Origin: an uncultured Oscillospiraceae bacterium
GTDB lineage: Bacteria; Bacillota; Clostridia; Oscillospirales; Oscillospiraceae
Direction of reading: 5' to 3'
Assembly: GCA_947625815.1 (NCBI GenBank)
Contig: CANQPU010000007.1
Coordinates: forward strand, 41,316-105,315
DNA: 64,000 nucleotides
Positions 33,526 through 41,128 of this stretch are shown here, in pieces. The translations under genes and the position numbers were made by a program. How positions within the stretch are numbered: position 1 is the first letter of the stretch; each line of letters opens with the position of its first letter. The notes below the pieces were generated by a model, which worked only from the letters and a program-made list of their open reading frames with translations, searched no databases and was not told where the DNA came from.

Positions 33526-33954
33526 GTGGCACAGAAAGTTACAGGAATCATCAAGCTTCAGATCCCCGCCGGCCGCGCGACTCCCGCGCCCCCGGTAGGT
33601 CCCGCCCTTGGCCAGCACGGCGTCAACATCGGCGCCTTCACCAAGGAATTCAACGAGCGCACCAAGGCCGATATGGGCATGATCACCCCCGTGGTCATCA
33701 CCGTCTACTCCGACCGCAGCTTCACCTTCGTCACCAAGTCCGCCCCCGCCGCCGTGCTTCTCAAGAAGTACTGCAACATCGAGAAGGGCTCCGGCGTCCC
33801 CCAGCGCGACAAGGTCGCCAAGATCAGCCGGGAGGACATCCGCAAGATCGCCGAGACGAAGATGAACGACCTGAACGCCGGTTCCATCGAGGCCGCCATG
33901 AGCATGATCGCCGGCACCGCCCGCAGCATGGGCATCGTAGTAGAGGAGGGCTGA
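33526..33954 (+). CDS. rplK: 50S ribosomal protein L11
   Basis: A 142-residue L11 with the N-terminal [23 protein letters not shown] and C-terminal rRNA-binding domain. The GTG start follows TGGAGG at suitable spacing; the longer upstream frame reads leader sequence. The 117-bp gap before it contains a small GCGCC/GGCGC hairpin and no gene. Confidence 0.97.
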   Translation: MAQKVTGIIKLQIPAGRATPAPPVGPALGQHGVNIGAFTKEFNERTKADMGMITPVVITVYSDRSFTFVTKSAPAAVLLKKYCNIEKGSGVPQRDKVAKISREDIRKIAETKMNDLNAGSIEAAMSMIAGTARSMGIVVEEG

Positions 33955-33958
33955 GATT

Positions 33959-34651
33959 ATGTTCAGAGGCAAGCATTATCAGGACAGCGCCAAGCTCATC
34001 GACCGCTCCGTGCAGTATGAGCCCCAGGACGCTTTCGATTTGATCACCAAGACGAGCAAGGCCAAATTCGACGAGACCGTCGAGCTCCACGTGAAGCTGG
34101 GCGTGGATTCCCGCCACGCCGACCAGCAGGTCCGCGGCGCGGTCGTCCTCCCCCACGGCACCGGCAAGACCCGCAGGGTCCTGGTGTTCTGCAAGGACGA
34201 GCGGAAGGAAGAGGCTCTGGCCGCCGGCGCCGACTTCGTGGGCGCCATGGATATGGTGGAGAAGATCCAGAAGGAAAACTGGTTCGACTTTGACGTGGTC
34301 ATCGCCACTCCCGATATGATGGGCGTGGTGGGCCGTCTCGGTAAGACCCTGGGTCCCAAGGGCCTGATGCCCTCCCCCAAGGCCGGCACCGTCACCCCCA
34401 ACCTGACCCAGGCCATCTCCGAGGTGAAGGCCGGCAAGATCGAGTACCGTCTCGACCGCACCAACATCATCCACTGCCCCATCGGCAAGGTCAGCTTCGG
34501 CCCCGAGAAGCTCACGGAGAACTACAACGCTCTGATGAACGCCCTCCTGCGCGCCAAGCCCGCCGCCGCCAAGGGCCAGTACATTCGCTCCTGCGTGACC
34601 GCGTCCACCATGGGCCCCGGCATCAGGATCAATGCCCAGAAGACCCTGTAA
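33959..34651 (+). CDS. rplA: 50S ribosomal protein L1
   Basis: A 230-residue L1, full length, with [19 protein letters not shown] and [21 protein letters not shown]1 binds 23S rRNA at the L1 stalk and autoregulates rplKA translation in many bacteria. It starts 4 bp after rplK. Two terminators follow, so rplJ-rplL are not in this unit. Confidence 0.97.
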   Translation: MFRGKHYQDSAKLIDRSVQYEPQDAFDLITKTSKAKFDETVELHVKLGVDSRHADQQVRGAVVLPHGTGKTRRVLVFCKDERKEEALAAGADFVGAMDMVEKIQKENWFDFDVVIATPDMMGVVGRLGKTLGPKGLMPSPKAGTVTPNLTQAISEVKAGKIEYRLDRTNIIHCPIGKVSFGPEKLTENYNALMNALLRAKPAAAKGQYIRSCVTASTMGPGIRINAQKTL

Positions 34652-34661
34652 AACCTATCAT

Positions 34662-34689
34662 AAGGACCGCGCCGACCGGCGCGGTCCTT
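34662..34689 (+). terminator. Terminator after rplA
   Basis: A 12-bp perfect stem AAGGACCGCGCC with GACC loop, 10 bp after the rplA stop; only a weak T-tract follows. Confidence 0.65.
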
Positions 34690-34705
34690 CAATTTGTCCT
34701 ACGTC

Positions 34706-34752
34706 AAAAAGGGACCATGACCGCCTGACGCGCGTCATGGTCCCTTTTTTTA
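34706..34752. terminator. Second, bidirectional terminator
   Basis: AAAAAGGGACCATGAC pairs with GTCATGGTCCCTTTTT, followed by T-run, between rplA and the convergent membrane protein gene. Confidence 0.85.
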
Positions 34753-34779
34753 AGGTGACGGGATCGACCCCGCATCATC

Positions 34780-37026
34780 TTATGCAAGCGGCGACAGGTC
34801 GCTGTCCGGGGACAGCTCAAAGGGCGTGTCGAAGGTCGCGTACTCCTCCCCCGGCCCAAGCTGGCGCTTAGAGATCAGCGTCTCCGTGACCTCCGTGCCG
34901 TCAAACCCGATCCGGTCGATCTGCTCGTAGCCCATGTGGCCCATGAGGCGCAGGAGCTCACCGTCCGCCACGTAGAGCAGGGAGTGGCCCATGCCGAAGA
35001 CGCCGATTTTGCGCATTTTCCCGGTGTCCATGCTCCACACCCCGGCCTCAAAGTCGGCCTCGCAGGTGCCGTAGGTGGCGATGAGCTCCTGGGTCCCGTC
35101 GCCCGTCAGGTCAAAGAGCCCGTAGGTGAGCCAGTATTCGTCGGTGTATTGGCTTTGAAGGTACTTGAGCATCCCCTCGTAGTCGTTGGCCTCCACCCAG
35201 TCGCCGTACTTCTCCACCCTCGTGTCCACCAGCCGGAGCATCCCGTTCTCGTCCGGCTCATAGGTCTTGTAGGTGTACGCGCTGCCGGCTCCGCCGGACT
35301 GAAAGCATTCGACCACCTGCCGTCTCTCCCCGTCCGGCTCCGCGCCCTGGAGCGTGACGGCGTACTCGAACCTCCCGGCGTCCTTGTTCCAGAACCAGTA
35401 GTAATAGGGGATGGTGTTGTTGGGCGTCCAGCCGTACACACCAAGGTCCGGACAGCCGTCGAAGTTCATGTCCTGCACCGTCATGACGCCCTCCTTTTCC
35501 GGACACTCGGTGTACCCGGCGTAGAGACCGTCCACGAAGTCCTCCCCGGCGTCCTCGATGCGGATCACCTGAACAGGCTCCGCCAGGGGCTTTCCCTGGT
35601 CGCCGTAAGGATACACCCGGATCTCCCGGATTCCCCAGCGGTCGTCATACATGGATCTCTTGCCGACAGCCTCAAGATAATAGCTCTTTCCGCCCTCCTC
35701 TACGGTGAGGGAGGCCACCACCTGGTCTTGCGTCTCGGCTTTGTCCTTCCCGCCCTGGCCCGTCTCAAAATACTCCTTGCAGAACCGGCGCACCGACGCC
35801 ACGTCGATCCCGTCCTCCGGGATGGAGAGGGCGGCGTTCTCGCCCAGGGCCCAGTCCAGCTCGTACTCCCCGTCCCCGTCGCAGGTGAAGATGCGGATGT
35901 CCCGGAACCGGCGGCCCGCGGCCGTCACGTAGTCCACCAGCGCCAGCACGTCGGCGTTCCCGTCCGCGGTCAGATCCTCAAAGCTCACCGCCGCCACCTT
36001 GGCGGACTCGTTGTCGTTGAATACCGGGTGGAACTCGTAGTCCGACACCTTCCCGTCGGCGGAGAGGAAGAACCGCACATCGCCAAATTCCGGCGTGGGC
36101 ATGTAGGTGATGAAGTGGGTCCGGCCGTAGTCGCGCAGGGTCACCTCGAAGCTCTGGGCCTCGTCGATATAGGTGGGCAGAAGCTCCACCCCGGCGCCAA
36201 ACTGCACCTCCGGCTCGGGAGGGGAAAGCTCCGGCCTCACCACCCGGGACAGCACGTCCCAGTTCATGGACTTTGCCAGCTTCTCCAGCGTCTCCCGGGT
36301 GATGGGCCCGCCGAAGGTGGGATCGGCCCGCTTGCCGGAGAGCACGTTGACCGCGAAGAAGCAGTCGCCCAGGTCTGCGATGAGGAGGGACCTGTCGCCG
36401 CTCCCCAGCACCAGCCCCACCTCCTGCTTGCCGATCTTCAGGTCCCACTCCTCAGAGTCCTCCCCGAAGGCGTCGGTCCTCAGAGATACCTCGGTGAGGC
36501 TCCCCTTGACGGCGCGGTACATCTGATAGCTCACCGTCGTCCCGTCGGAGGCGGTGAACTCCTGGTCGGCGCTGAAGGTGCCGTCCTCGTAGAGGATGAA
36601 GTCCCAGCGCGTGTTGCGCTCATCCGTCAGCTCCCCGCCCAGGAGCTCCTTCATCCCGTCGTAGGTATATATCTCGCACCGCTCCGGCACCGTCAGGCCG
36701 TACTTCTCCGCCGCCTCCTCCAGCGTCAGCCCCCCGTAGTAGTAGTCATGGAGCGCCTGCCCCTCCGGGGAGTCGGCGAACCCCTGCATGGAGATGAGCC
36801 CGCCGTCCCCGTCCTCCCCGGGGATGGCCACGGAGCTCAGGCCGAAGAAGTCCGTGGCCGCCGCCGAGATCCCAAAGGCCGCCAGCACCGCCGCCACGGC
36901 GGCGATGAGCACGATCTTTTTCACGGGCACCGTTCTCTTTTTCGTTTTCATCTCAAAATCCTCCACGTTGACCTCATAGGAGGAGCGCACGTGGGAAAAG
37001 GTCTCCTTGAACAAGTTTTCAGCCAT
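34780..37026 (-). CDS. Large membrane-anchored protein partnered with an ECF sigma factor
   Basis: A 748-residue protein with a short cytosolic N-terminus (about 1-37), one membrane segment (about 37-58, VLIAAVAAVLAAFGISAAA) and about 690 extracytoplasmic residues. The outside part contains three FG-GAP/EF-hand-like Asp-rich repeats (DLTADGNADV, DMNFDGCPDL, DLTGDGTQEL). Its start overlaps the sigma-factor stop (TGATG), the usual sigma/anti-sigma arrangement, so the N-terminus may sequester the sigma factor while the exterior senses a signal. No zinc-finger anti-sigma or RsgI domain was recognised. The role is inferred from context. Confidence 0.7.
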   Translation of the reverse strand: MAENLFKETFSHVRSSYEVNVEDFEMKTKKRTVPVKKIVLIAAVAAVLAAFGISAAATDFFGLSSVAIPGEDGDGGLISMQGFADSPEGQALHDYYYGGLTLEEAAEKYGLTVPERCEIYTYDGMKELLGGELTDERNTRWDFILYEDGTFSADQEFTASDGTTVSYQMYRAVKGSLTEVSLRTDAFGEDSEEWDLKIGKQEVGLVLGSGDRSLLIADLGDCFFAVNVLSGKRADPTFGGPITRETLEKLAKSMNWDVLSRVVRPELSPPEPEVQFGAGVELLPTYIDEAQSFEVTLRDYGRTHFITYMPTPEFGDVRFFLSADGKVSDYEFHPVFNDNESAKVAAVSFEDLTADGNADVLALVDYVTAAGRRFRDIRIFTCDGDGEYELDWALGENAALSIPEDGIDVASVRRFCKEYFETGQGGKDKAETQDQVVASLTVEEGGKSYYLEAVGKRSMYDDRWGIREIRVYPYGDQGKPLAEPVQVIRIEDAGEDFVDGLYAGYTECPEKEGVMTVQDMNFDGCPDLGVYGWTPNNTIPYYYWFWNKDAGRFEYAVTLQGAEPDGERRQVVECFQSGGAGSAYTYKTYEPDENGMLRLVDTRVEKYGDWVEANDYEGMLKYLQSQYTDEYWLTYGLFDLTGDGTQELIATYGTCEADFEAGVWSMDTGKMRKIGVFGMGHSLLYVADGELLRLMGHMGYEQIDRIGFDGTEVTETLISKRQLGPGEEYATFDTPFELSPDSDLSPLA

Positions 37027-37502
37027 CACACTCTCTCCTCCGAAAGCTCAGATTTCAGCATGGCCCTGGCGCGGGAGAGCCGGGTCGTCACATTGGACTC
37101 CGTCAGCTCCATGATCCGCGCGATCTCCCGAACGGAATACTCCTCGTAGTAGAAGAGATACAGGGGCACACGGTATCGTTCAGGCAGCGCCATGACGGCG
37201 GTGAAAAGGGCGATCTGCTCCTCCGCCTCGAAGGGGATGGACAGCGCCAGCTCCTCCGGCGGCGTGGGGATCCGCCTTTTTGCCGCCCGGGCGGCGTTTT
37301 TGCAGAGGTTCAGCGTGACCCGGATGAGCCAGCGCTTCACGTGCTCCTCCCCCTCGAACTGGTCCCGGGAGAGGTAGAGCTTCAGCAGGGCCTCCTGCAC
37401 CGCGTCCTCGGCGTCCTGAGCGTTCCCCATGAAATTCAGGGCCACCCTGTACACCGTGTCCTTATATTTTTCGGCGTAGAAGCCGAATTCAGTCCTGTTC
37501 AT
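37026..37502 (-). CDS. ECF-type RNA polymerase sigma factor
   Basis: A 158-residue sigma-70 family ECF factor. Region 2 (YRVALNFMGNAQDAEDAVQEALLKLY) and region 4 (LPERYRVPLYLFYYEEYSVREIARIMELTESNVTTRLSRARAML) are complete. It is coupled to the large membrane protein by a TGATG overlap, as for a sigma/anti-sigma pair. Target promoters are unknown; the upstream TGAAAGCTTTCA palindrome (37519-37530) could be a control site. Confidence 0.92.
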   Translation of the reverse strand: MNRTEFGFYAEKYKDTVYRVALNFMGNAQDAEDAVQEALLKLYLSRDQFEGEEHVKRWLIRVTLNLCKNAARAAKRRIPTPPEELALSIPFEAEEQIALFTAVMALPERYRVPLYLFYYEEYSVREIARIMELTESNVTTRLSRARAMLKSELSEERV

Positions 37503-37587
37503 TCCCTCACTGTCCTTTGAAAGCTTTCACCTATTAGACACCCGGGAGGGCCCGTTTGTCACAGCGAAAATGAAAAAAATGTCGAAA

Positions 37588-37621
37588 AGCGGCCCGGTCC
37601 CCTTCCGGGTCCCGGGCCGCT
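37588..37621 (-). terminator. Terminator of the ECF S-component unit
   Basis: AGCGGCCCGG pairs with CCGGGCCGCT; on the minus strand TTTTCGACATTTTTTTC follows, just downstream of the stop at 37641. Confidence 0.7.
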
Positions 37622-37640
37622 GCCGTTTCTGCCGGCGGCG

Positions 37641-38222
37641 CTATTTGTTGGGGATGAGCCCCGCCTTGTCCAGGGCCATGACGATCAGGGGGATCAGGAC
37701 GATGTGGAGGATGATCCCCGGCACGGCGTCCAGCACGGCGCCGGCCAGAAAAGCGGAGAACGGGAAGGAGGTGTGCCCCAGGCCCGCGAACACGAACCGG
37801 ACTGCTCCCCAGACGAGCCTTCCCGCGACCATGGCCGTCACCAAGGAAGCGTAGATCGCCCATATCTTTTTGGGGAGGAGCCTAAAAAGGGCCCCCGCCA
37901 CGGCCCCGTAGGCCGCCATTTCAAAGGCCATAAAGGCCGCCCCCGGCATCATGGGCATCCCGAAAACGGCGTTGCGCAGAAGCGGCGCGACGAACCCCAC
38001 CGCCAGCCCCCAGGGCCACCCGCACACGAACCCGCAAAGCAGCGCCGGGATGTGCATCGGCGAGAGGGCCGCGCCGATCTCGGGGATCTGCCCGGTGAGG
38101 AAGGGCAGGACCATGGCCAGCGCCAGAAAGAGCGCCGAGTAGATCAGCTTTAAGATCCGCAGCCTCGATCGGCTCATATTATCTATTTTCATCTTTTGCC
38201 TCCTTAAATTGTCCGTTTTCAT
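37641..38222 (-). CDS. ECF transporter S component (substrate-binding membrane subunit)
   Basis: A roughly 190-residue integral membrane protein with about six helices. It has the S-component pattern LIYSALFLALAMVLPFLTGQIPEIG, MHIPALLCGFVCG, APLLRNAVFGMPMMP and AFEMAAYGAVAG, similar to predicted vitamin (pantothenate/folate-like) ECF S subunits. The energising EcfA/A'/T genes are not in the window, as in group II ECF systems. Two in-frame ATGs (38222, 38192) each follow a perfect AAGGAGG site because a 30-bp unit is duplicated; the longer is given. Confidence 0.82.
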   Translation of the reverse strand: MKTDNLRRQKMKIDNMSRSRLRILKLIYSALFLALAMVLPFLTGQIPEIGAALSPMHIPALLCGFVCGWPWGLAVGFVAPLLRNAVFGMPMMPGAAFMAFEMAAYGAVAGALFRLLPKKIWAIYASLVTAMVAGRLVWGAVRFVFAGLGHTSFPFSAFLAGAVLDAVPGIILHIVLIPLIVMALDKAGLIPNK

Positions 38223-38252
38223 CCTGTGCCTCCTTATACCGTGCAAAGGGGT

Positions 38253-38465
38253 TCACTCCCCCTTTTCCTCCCCCTCTATACTCTTCCTCTCCCTCTCTAT
38301 CCCCCTGACCCCCCGCTCCGCTTTTACCCGGGTCGTCATGATCTCCCGGCCGCAGCCCAGGCACTTCAGCCTGAAATCCGCGCCGATCCTCAACACCTGC
38401 CACCTGTTCGAGCCGCAGGGGTGGGGCTTTTTCATGGTCAGGATATCGCCCACCTTAATGTCCAT
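38253..38465 (-). CDS. DUF951 domain-containing protein
   Basis: A 70-residue Firmicute protein. DIKVGDILTMKKPHPCGSNRWQVLRIGADFRLKCLGCGREIM is the full DUF951 domain with three conserved cysteines (Cys17, then CLGC), likely metal-binding. A charged, Glu/Arg-rich tail follows. The start overlaps the rarA end by 11 bp. Family function is unknown. Confidence 0.9.
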   Translation of the reverse strand: MDIKVGDILTMKKPHPCGSNRWQVLRIGADFRLKCLGCGREIMTTRVKAERGVRGIERERKSIEGEEKGE

Positions 38466-39729
38466 TGTTCTCCCCCTTTATGGCGTCCCAGTACTTTTTG
38501 GCCTGCTGCTCCACCTTGTTGTCGCCGTACTCATAGTAGCGGGCGTCCTTTATCCCGTCGGGCAGATACTGCTGGCGCACCCAGTGATTGGGGAAGCTGT
38601 GGGGGTAGAGATACCCCTGCTCCCGCTCAAAGCCCGTGCCGTCGGCGTGGACGTTCTGCAGCTCCCGGGGGATCGGCCCGGCCTTCCCCGCCTCCACATC
38701 GGCAAAGGCCCGGTCGATGGCCTCCACCACGGAATTGGACTTGGGGGCGGTGGCAAGGAGGATGACCGCCTGGGCCAGGGGCAGCTTGGCCTCCGGCATC
38801 CCCAGCTGGAGGGCCGAGTCCACGCAGGCCTTGACGATGGCCGCCGCCTGGGGGTAGGCCATGCCGATGTCCTCACTGGCCGAGCAGAGGATCCGCCGGC
38901 AGGCCCCCGCCATGTCCCCGGCGGAGAGGGCCCGCGCCAGATAGTGCAGGGCCGCGTTCACGTCCGAGCCCCGCAGGGACTTCATGAGGGCGGACACGGA
39001 GTCAAAGTGCTGGTCCCCGTCCCGGTCATAGCGCAGGGCGTTTTTCTGGGCCACGGTTTTGGCGTCCTCCAGGGTTATTTTGAGCTTCCCGTCCTTGCCC
39101 CTGGCCGCCGCCGTGAAGAGGAGCTCCACGGCGTTGACGCTCTTGCGCACGTCTCCCCCGGAGGAGGCGGCGATGTGCTCCAGGGTGCCCTCCTCGATAT
39201 CCGCCTCGCCGAAGCGGCTTTCCGCGATCCCGGCGGCGCGCTTCACGGCGCAGAGGACGTCCCCGGCGGTGAGCTCCTTGAACTCAAAGACGGTGGAACG
39301 GGAGAGGACCGCGTTGTACACGTAAAAATAGGGGTTCTCCGTGGTGGAGGCGATGAGGGTGATCTTCCCGTTCTCAATGAACTCCAAAAGGCTCTGCTGC
39401 TGCTTTTTGTTGAAATACTGGATCTCGTCAAGGTACAGCAAAACGCCGTTGGGCACCAGAAAGGTGTCAAGCTCCGCGATGATGTCCTTGATGTCCTGTA
39501 AGGACGCGGTGGTCGCGTTCAGACGCCGAAGCTCCCGCTTCGTCTCCTTCGCGATGATGTTGGCCACCGTGGTCTTGCCCGAGCCGGAGGGGCCGTAGAA
39601 GATCATGTTGGGGATCTGCCCGGAGGCGATGATCCGCCTGAGGAGGCCGTTTTCGCCTAAAATATGCTTCTGGCCGTAGACCTCGTCCAGGGTCTGGGGC
39701 CGTATTTCGTCGGCAAGGGGTCTGTACAT
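38455..39729 (-). CDS. rarA: Replication-associated recombination protein A (RarA/MgsA)
   Basis: A 424-residue clamp-loader-like AAA+ ATPase acting at stalled replication forks. Walker A GPSGSGKTT (46-54), Walker B VLLYLDEIQYF, sensor 1 STTENPYF and the C-terminal tetramerisation region (YLYPHSFPNHWVRQQYLP) are present. The ATG at 39729 follows GGAGGG; a GTG 15 bp upstream is less likely. It overlaps DUF951 and lies 11 bp from the exonuclease gene stop. Confidence 0.95.
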   Translation of the reverse strand: MYRPLADEIRPQTLDEVYGQKHILGENGLLRRIIASGQIPNMIFYGPSGSGKTTVANIIAKETKRELRRLNATTASLQDIKDIIAELDTFLVPNGVLLYLDEIQYFNKKQQQSLLEFIENGKITLIASTTENPYFYVYNAVLSRSTVFEFKELTAGDVLCAVKRAAGIAESRFGEADIEEGTLEHIAASSGGDVRKSVNAVELLFTAAARGKDGKLKITLEDAKTVAQKNALRYDRDGDQHFDSVSALMKSLRGSDVNAALHYLARALSAGDMAGACRRILCSASEDIGMAYPQAAAIVKACVDSALQLGMPEAKLPLAQAVILLATAPKSNSVVEAIDRAFADVEAGKAGPIPRELQNVHADGTGFEREQGYLYPHSFPNHWVRQQYLPDGIKDARYYEYGDNKVEQQAKKYWDAIKGENNGH

Positions 39730-39740
39730 GCGCTCCCTCC

Positions 39741-40295
39741 TCACACTTCCTCCCCCACCGGGGGGAGGTAATATTGGCGCTGAAAAGCCCGGATGTCCGT
39801 GCCCCGGCCCAGCTCGTCCAGCAGCAGGACCGCCGCCGCGTGGGCGTCGCTCCCGGCCCGGTGGTGGTCAAGGGCTATATCCAGATAATCACAGAGCGTA
39901 TCCAGCTTTTTGTTAGGCAAAAACGGGTAGCACCTTCTTGCCATCTGGCAGGTGCAGGCGTAGGGCGCGGAGTGCTTCCAAAAGATCCCGTAATGCCCCA
40001 GGCACTTGGAGAGCACCCCCATGTCGAAGGGGGCGTTGTGGGCGATGAGGATCCCGCCGTCAAAGACGGGCCGCAGCTCCCGCCACACCTCCGGGAAGGC
40101 GGGGGCCTCCGCCGCCGCGGCGGGGGTGATGCCGGTGAGGCGGACGTTGAAATCGCTGAAAAAGGTCTCCGGGTTCACCAGCGTGTCAAAATCCCAGACG
40201 ATCCGGCCGTTCTCCACCACCGAGACGCCGATGGCGCTCATCCGGTCGTTCCTGAAATTCGGCGTCTCCACGTCGAAGACGATAAATCGGTCCAC
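39741..40295 (-). CDS. DnaQ-like 3'-5' exonuclease (DEDDh)
   Basis: A 184-residue exonuclease. FIVFDVETPNF supplies the first Asp/Glu pair (ExoI), HNAPFDMGVL the second Asp (ExoII), and HRAGSDAHAA the His/Asp of ExoIII, so all DEDDh residues are present. It is not fused to a polymerase or BRCT domain. It is upstream of rarA on the same strand, fitting DNA repair. Alternative roles include RNase T-like trimming. Confidence 0.9.
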   Translation of the reverse strand: MDRFIVFDVETPNFRNDRMSAIGVSVVENGRIVWDFDTLVNPETFFSDFNVRLTGITPAAAAEAPAFPEVWRELRPVFDGGILIAHNAPFDMGVLSKCLGHYGIFWKHSAPYACTCQMARRCYPFLPNKKLDTLCDYLDIALDHHRAGSDAHAAAVLLLDELGRGTDIRAFQRQYYLPPVGEEV

Positions 40296-40344
40296 ATCCT
40301 CACCCTCTCTCTATGTGGGCAATTATAGCATTTTCTCCCGAATG

Positions 40345-40373
40345 TTGCAAGAGACCGGAAAAAGTGATATACT
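40345..40373 (+). promoter_or_regulatory. Promoter of nth
   Basis: TTGCAA (40345-40350) and TATACT (40368-40373), 17-bp spacer, 23 bp upstream of the nth ATG. Confidence 0.7.
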
Positions 40374-40396
40374 GTCCGCGTAAAGGATGTGATACC

Positions 40397-41032
40397 ATGG
40401 ACAAAGCCACATCGGATGAGATCGTCGCCCGTTTGGAGCGGGAATATCCCCTGGCGGAGTGTACCCTGGACTACGACGACGCCTATCACCTGCTGGTCAG
40501 CGTGCGCCTGGCCGCCCAGTGTACCGACGCCCGGGTAAACCAGGTCACCCCCGCCCTCTTCCAAAGGTTCCCCACCGTGAAGGACATGGCCCAGGCGGAT
40601 ATCGCGGAGGTGGAGGAGTACATACGCCCCTGCGGGTTTTACCACGGCAAGGCCCGGGACATCGTGAACGCCGCCATTATGATCGAGACTCAGTTTTCAG
40701 GCCGGGTCCCGGACAACATGGAGGACCTCCTGAAGCTCCCGGGCGTTGGGCGCAAGAGCGCCAACCTCATTCTGGGGGACGTCTACAACATTCCGGGCTG
40801 CGTGGTGGTGGACACCCACTGCATCCGTATCACGAACCTCCTGGGCTATGTGGACACCAAAGACCCGGCCAAGATCGAGCCTGTTTTGAGAAGCATCCTG
40901 CCGCCGGAGAAGTCCAACGACTTTTGCCACCGCATGGTCCTCCACGGCCGCGCCGTCTGCGTGGCGCGAAAACCCCTGTGCGAAAGGTGCGTCCTCCGGG
41001 ACCTGTGCCGGCACGCCGCGGGGGAAGGATGA
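40397..41032 (+). CDS. nth: Endonuclease III
   Basis: A 211-residue DNA glycosylase/AP lyase for oxidised pyrimidines. The helix-hairpin-helix LPGVGRKSAN holds the catalytic Lys, VVVDTHC holds the catalytic Asp, and the C-terminal CVARKPLCERCVLRDLC supplies the four [4Fe-4S] cysteines with C-x6-C-x2-C-x5-C spacing. The ATG at 40397 is preceded by AAAGGATG. It is divergent from the exonuclease and convergent with rqcH. Confidence 0.96.
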   Translation: MDKATSDEIVARLEREYPLAECTLDYDDAYHLLVSVRLAAQCTDARVNQVTPALFQRFPTVKDMAQADIAEVEEYIRPCGFYHGKARDIVNAAIMIETQFSGRVPDNMEDLLKLPGVGRKSANLILGDVYNIPGCVVVDTHCIRITNLLGYVDTKDPAKIEPVLRSILPPEKSNDFCHRMVLHGRAVCVARKPLCERCVLRDLCRHAAGEG

Positions 41033-41128
41033 AGCCGCCCTTTCGCCGGGAGCCGGCGGGGGCGCCCCGCTTTTACGCTCCGCCCCGGATCGCCCCCCTT
41101 TTCGGGGCGCATCCGGGGCCTCTGCTTT

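Noticed and set aside
34936..37149. 737-residue open frame on plus
   Set aside because: Antisense shadow of the sigma-factor partner gene; His/Val/Leu/Gly-rich composition and no ribosome site.
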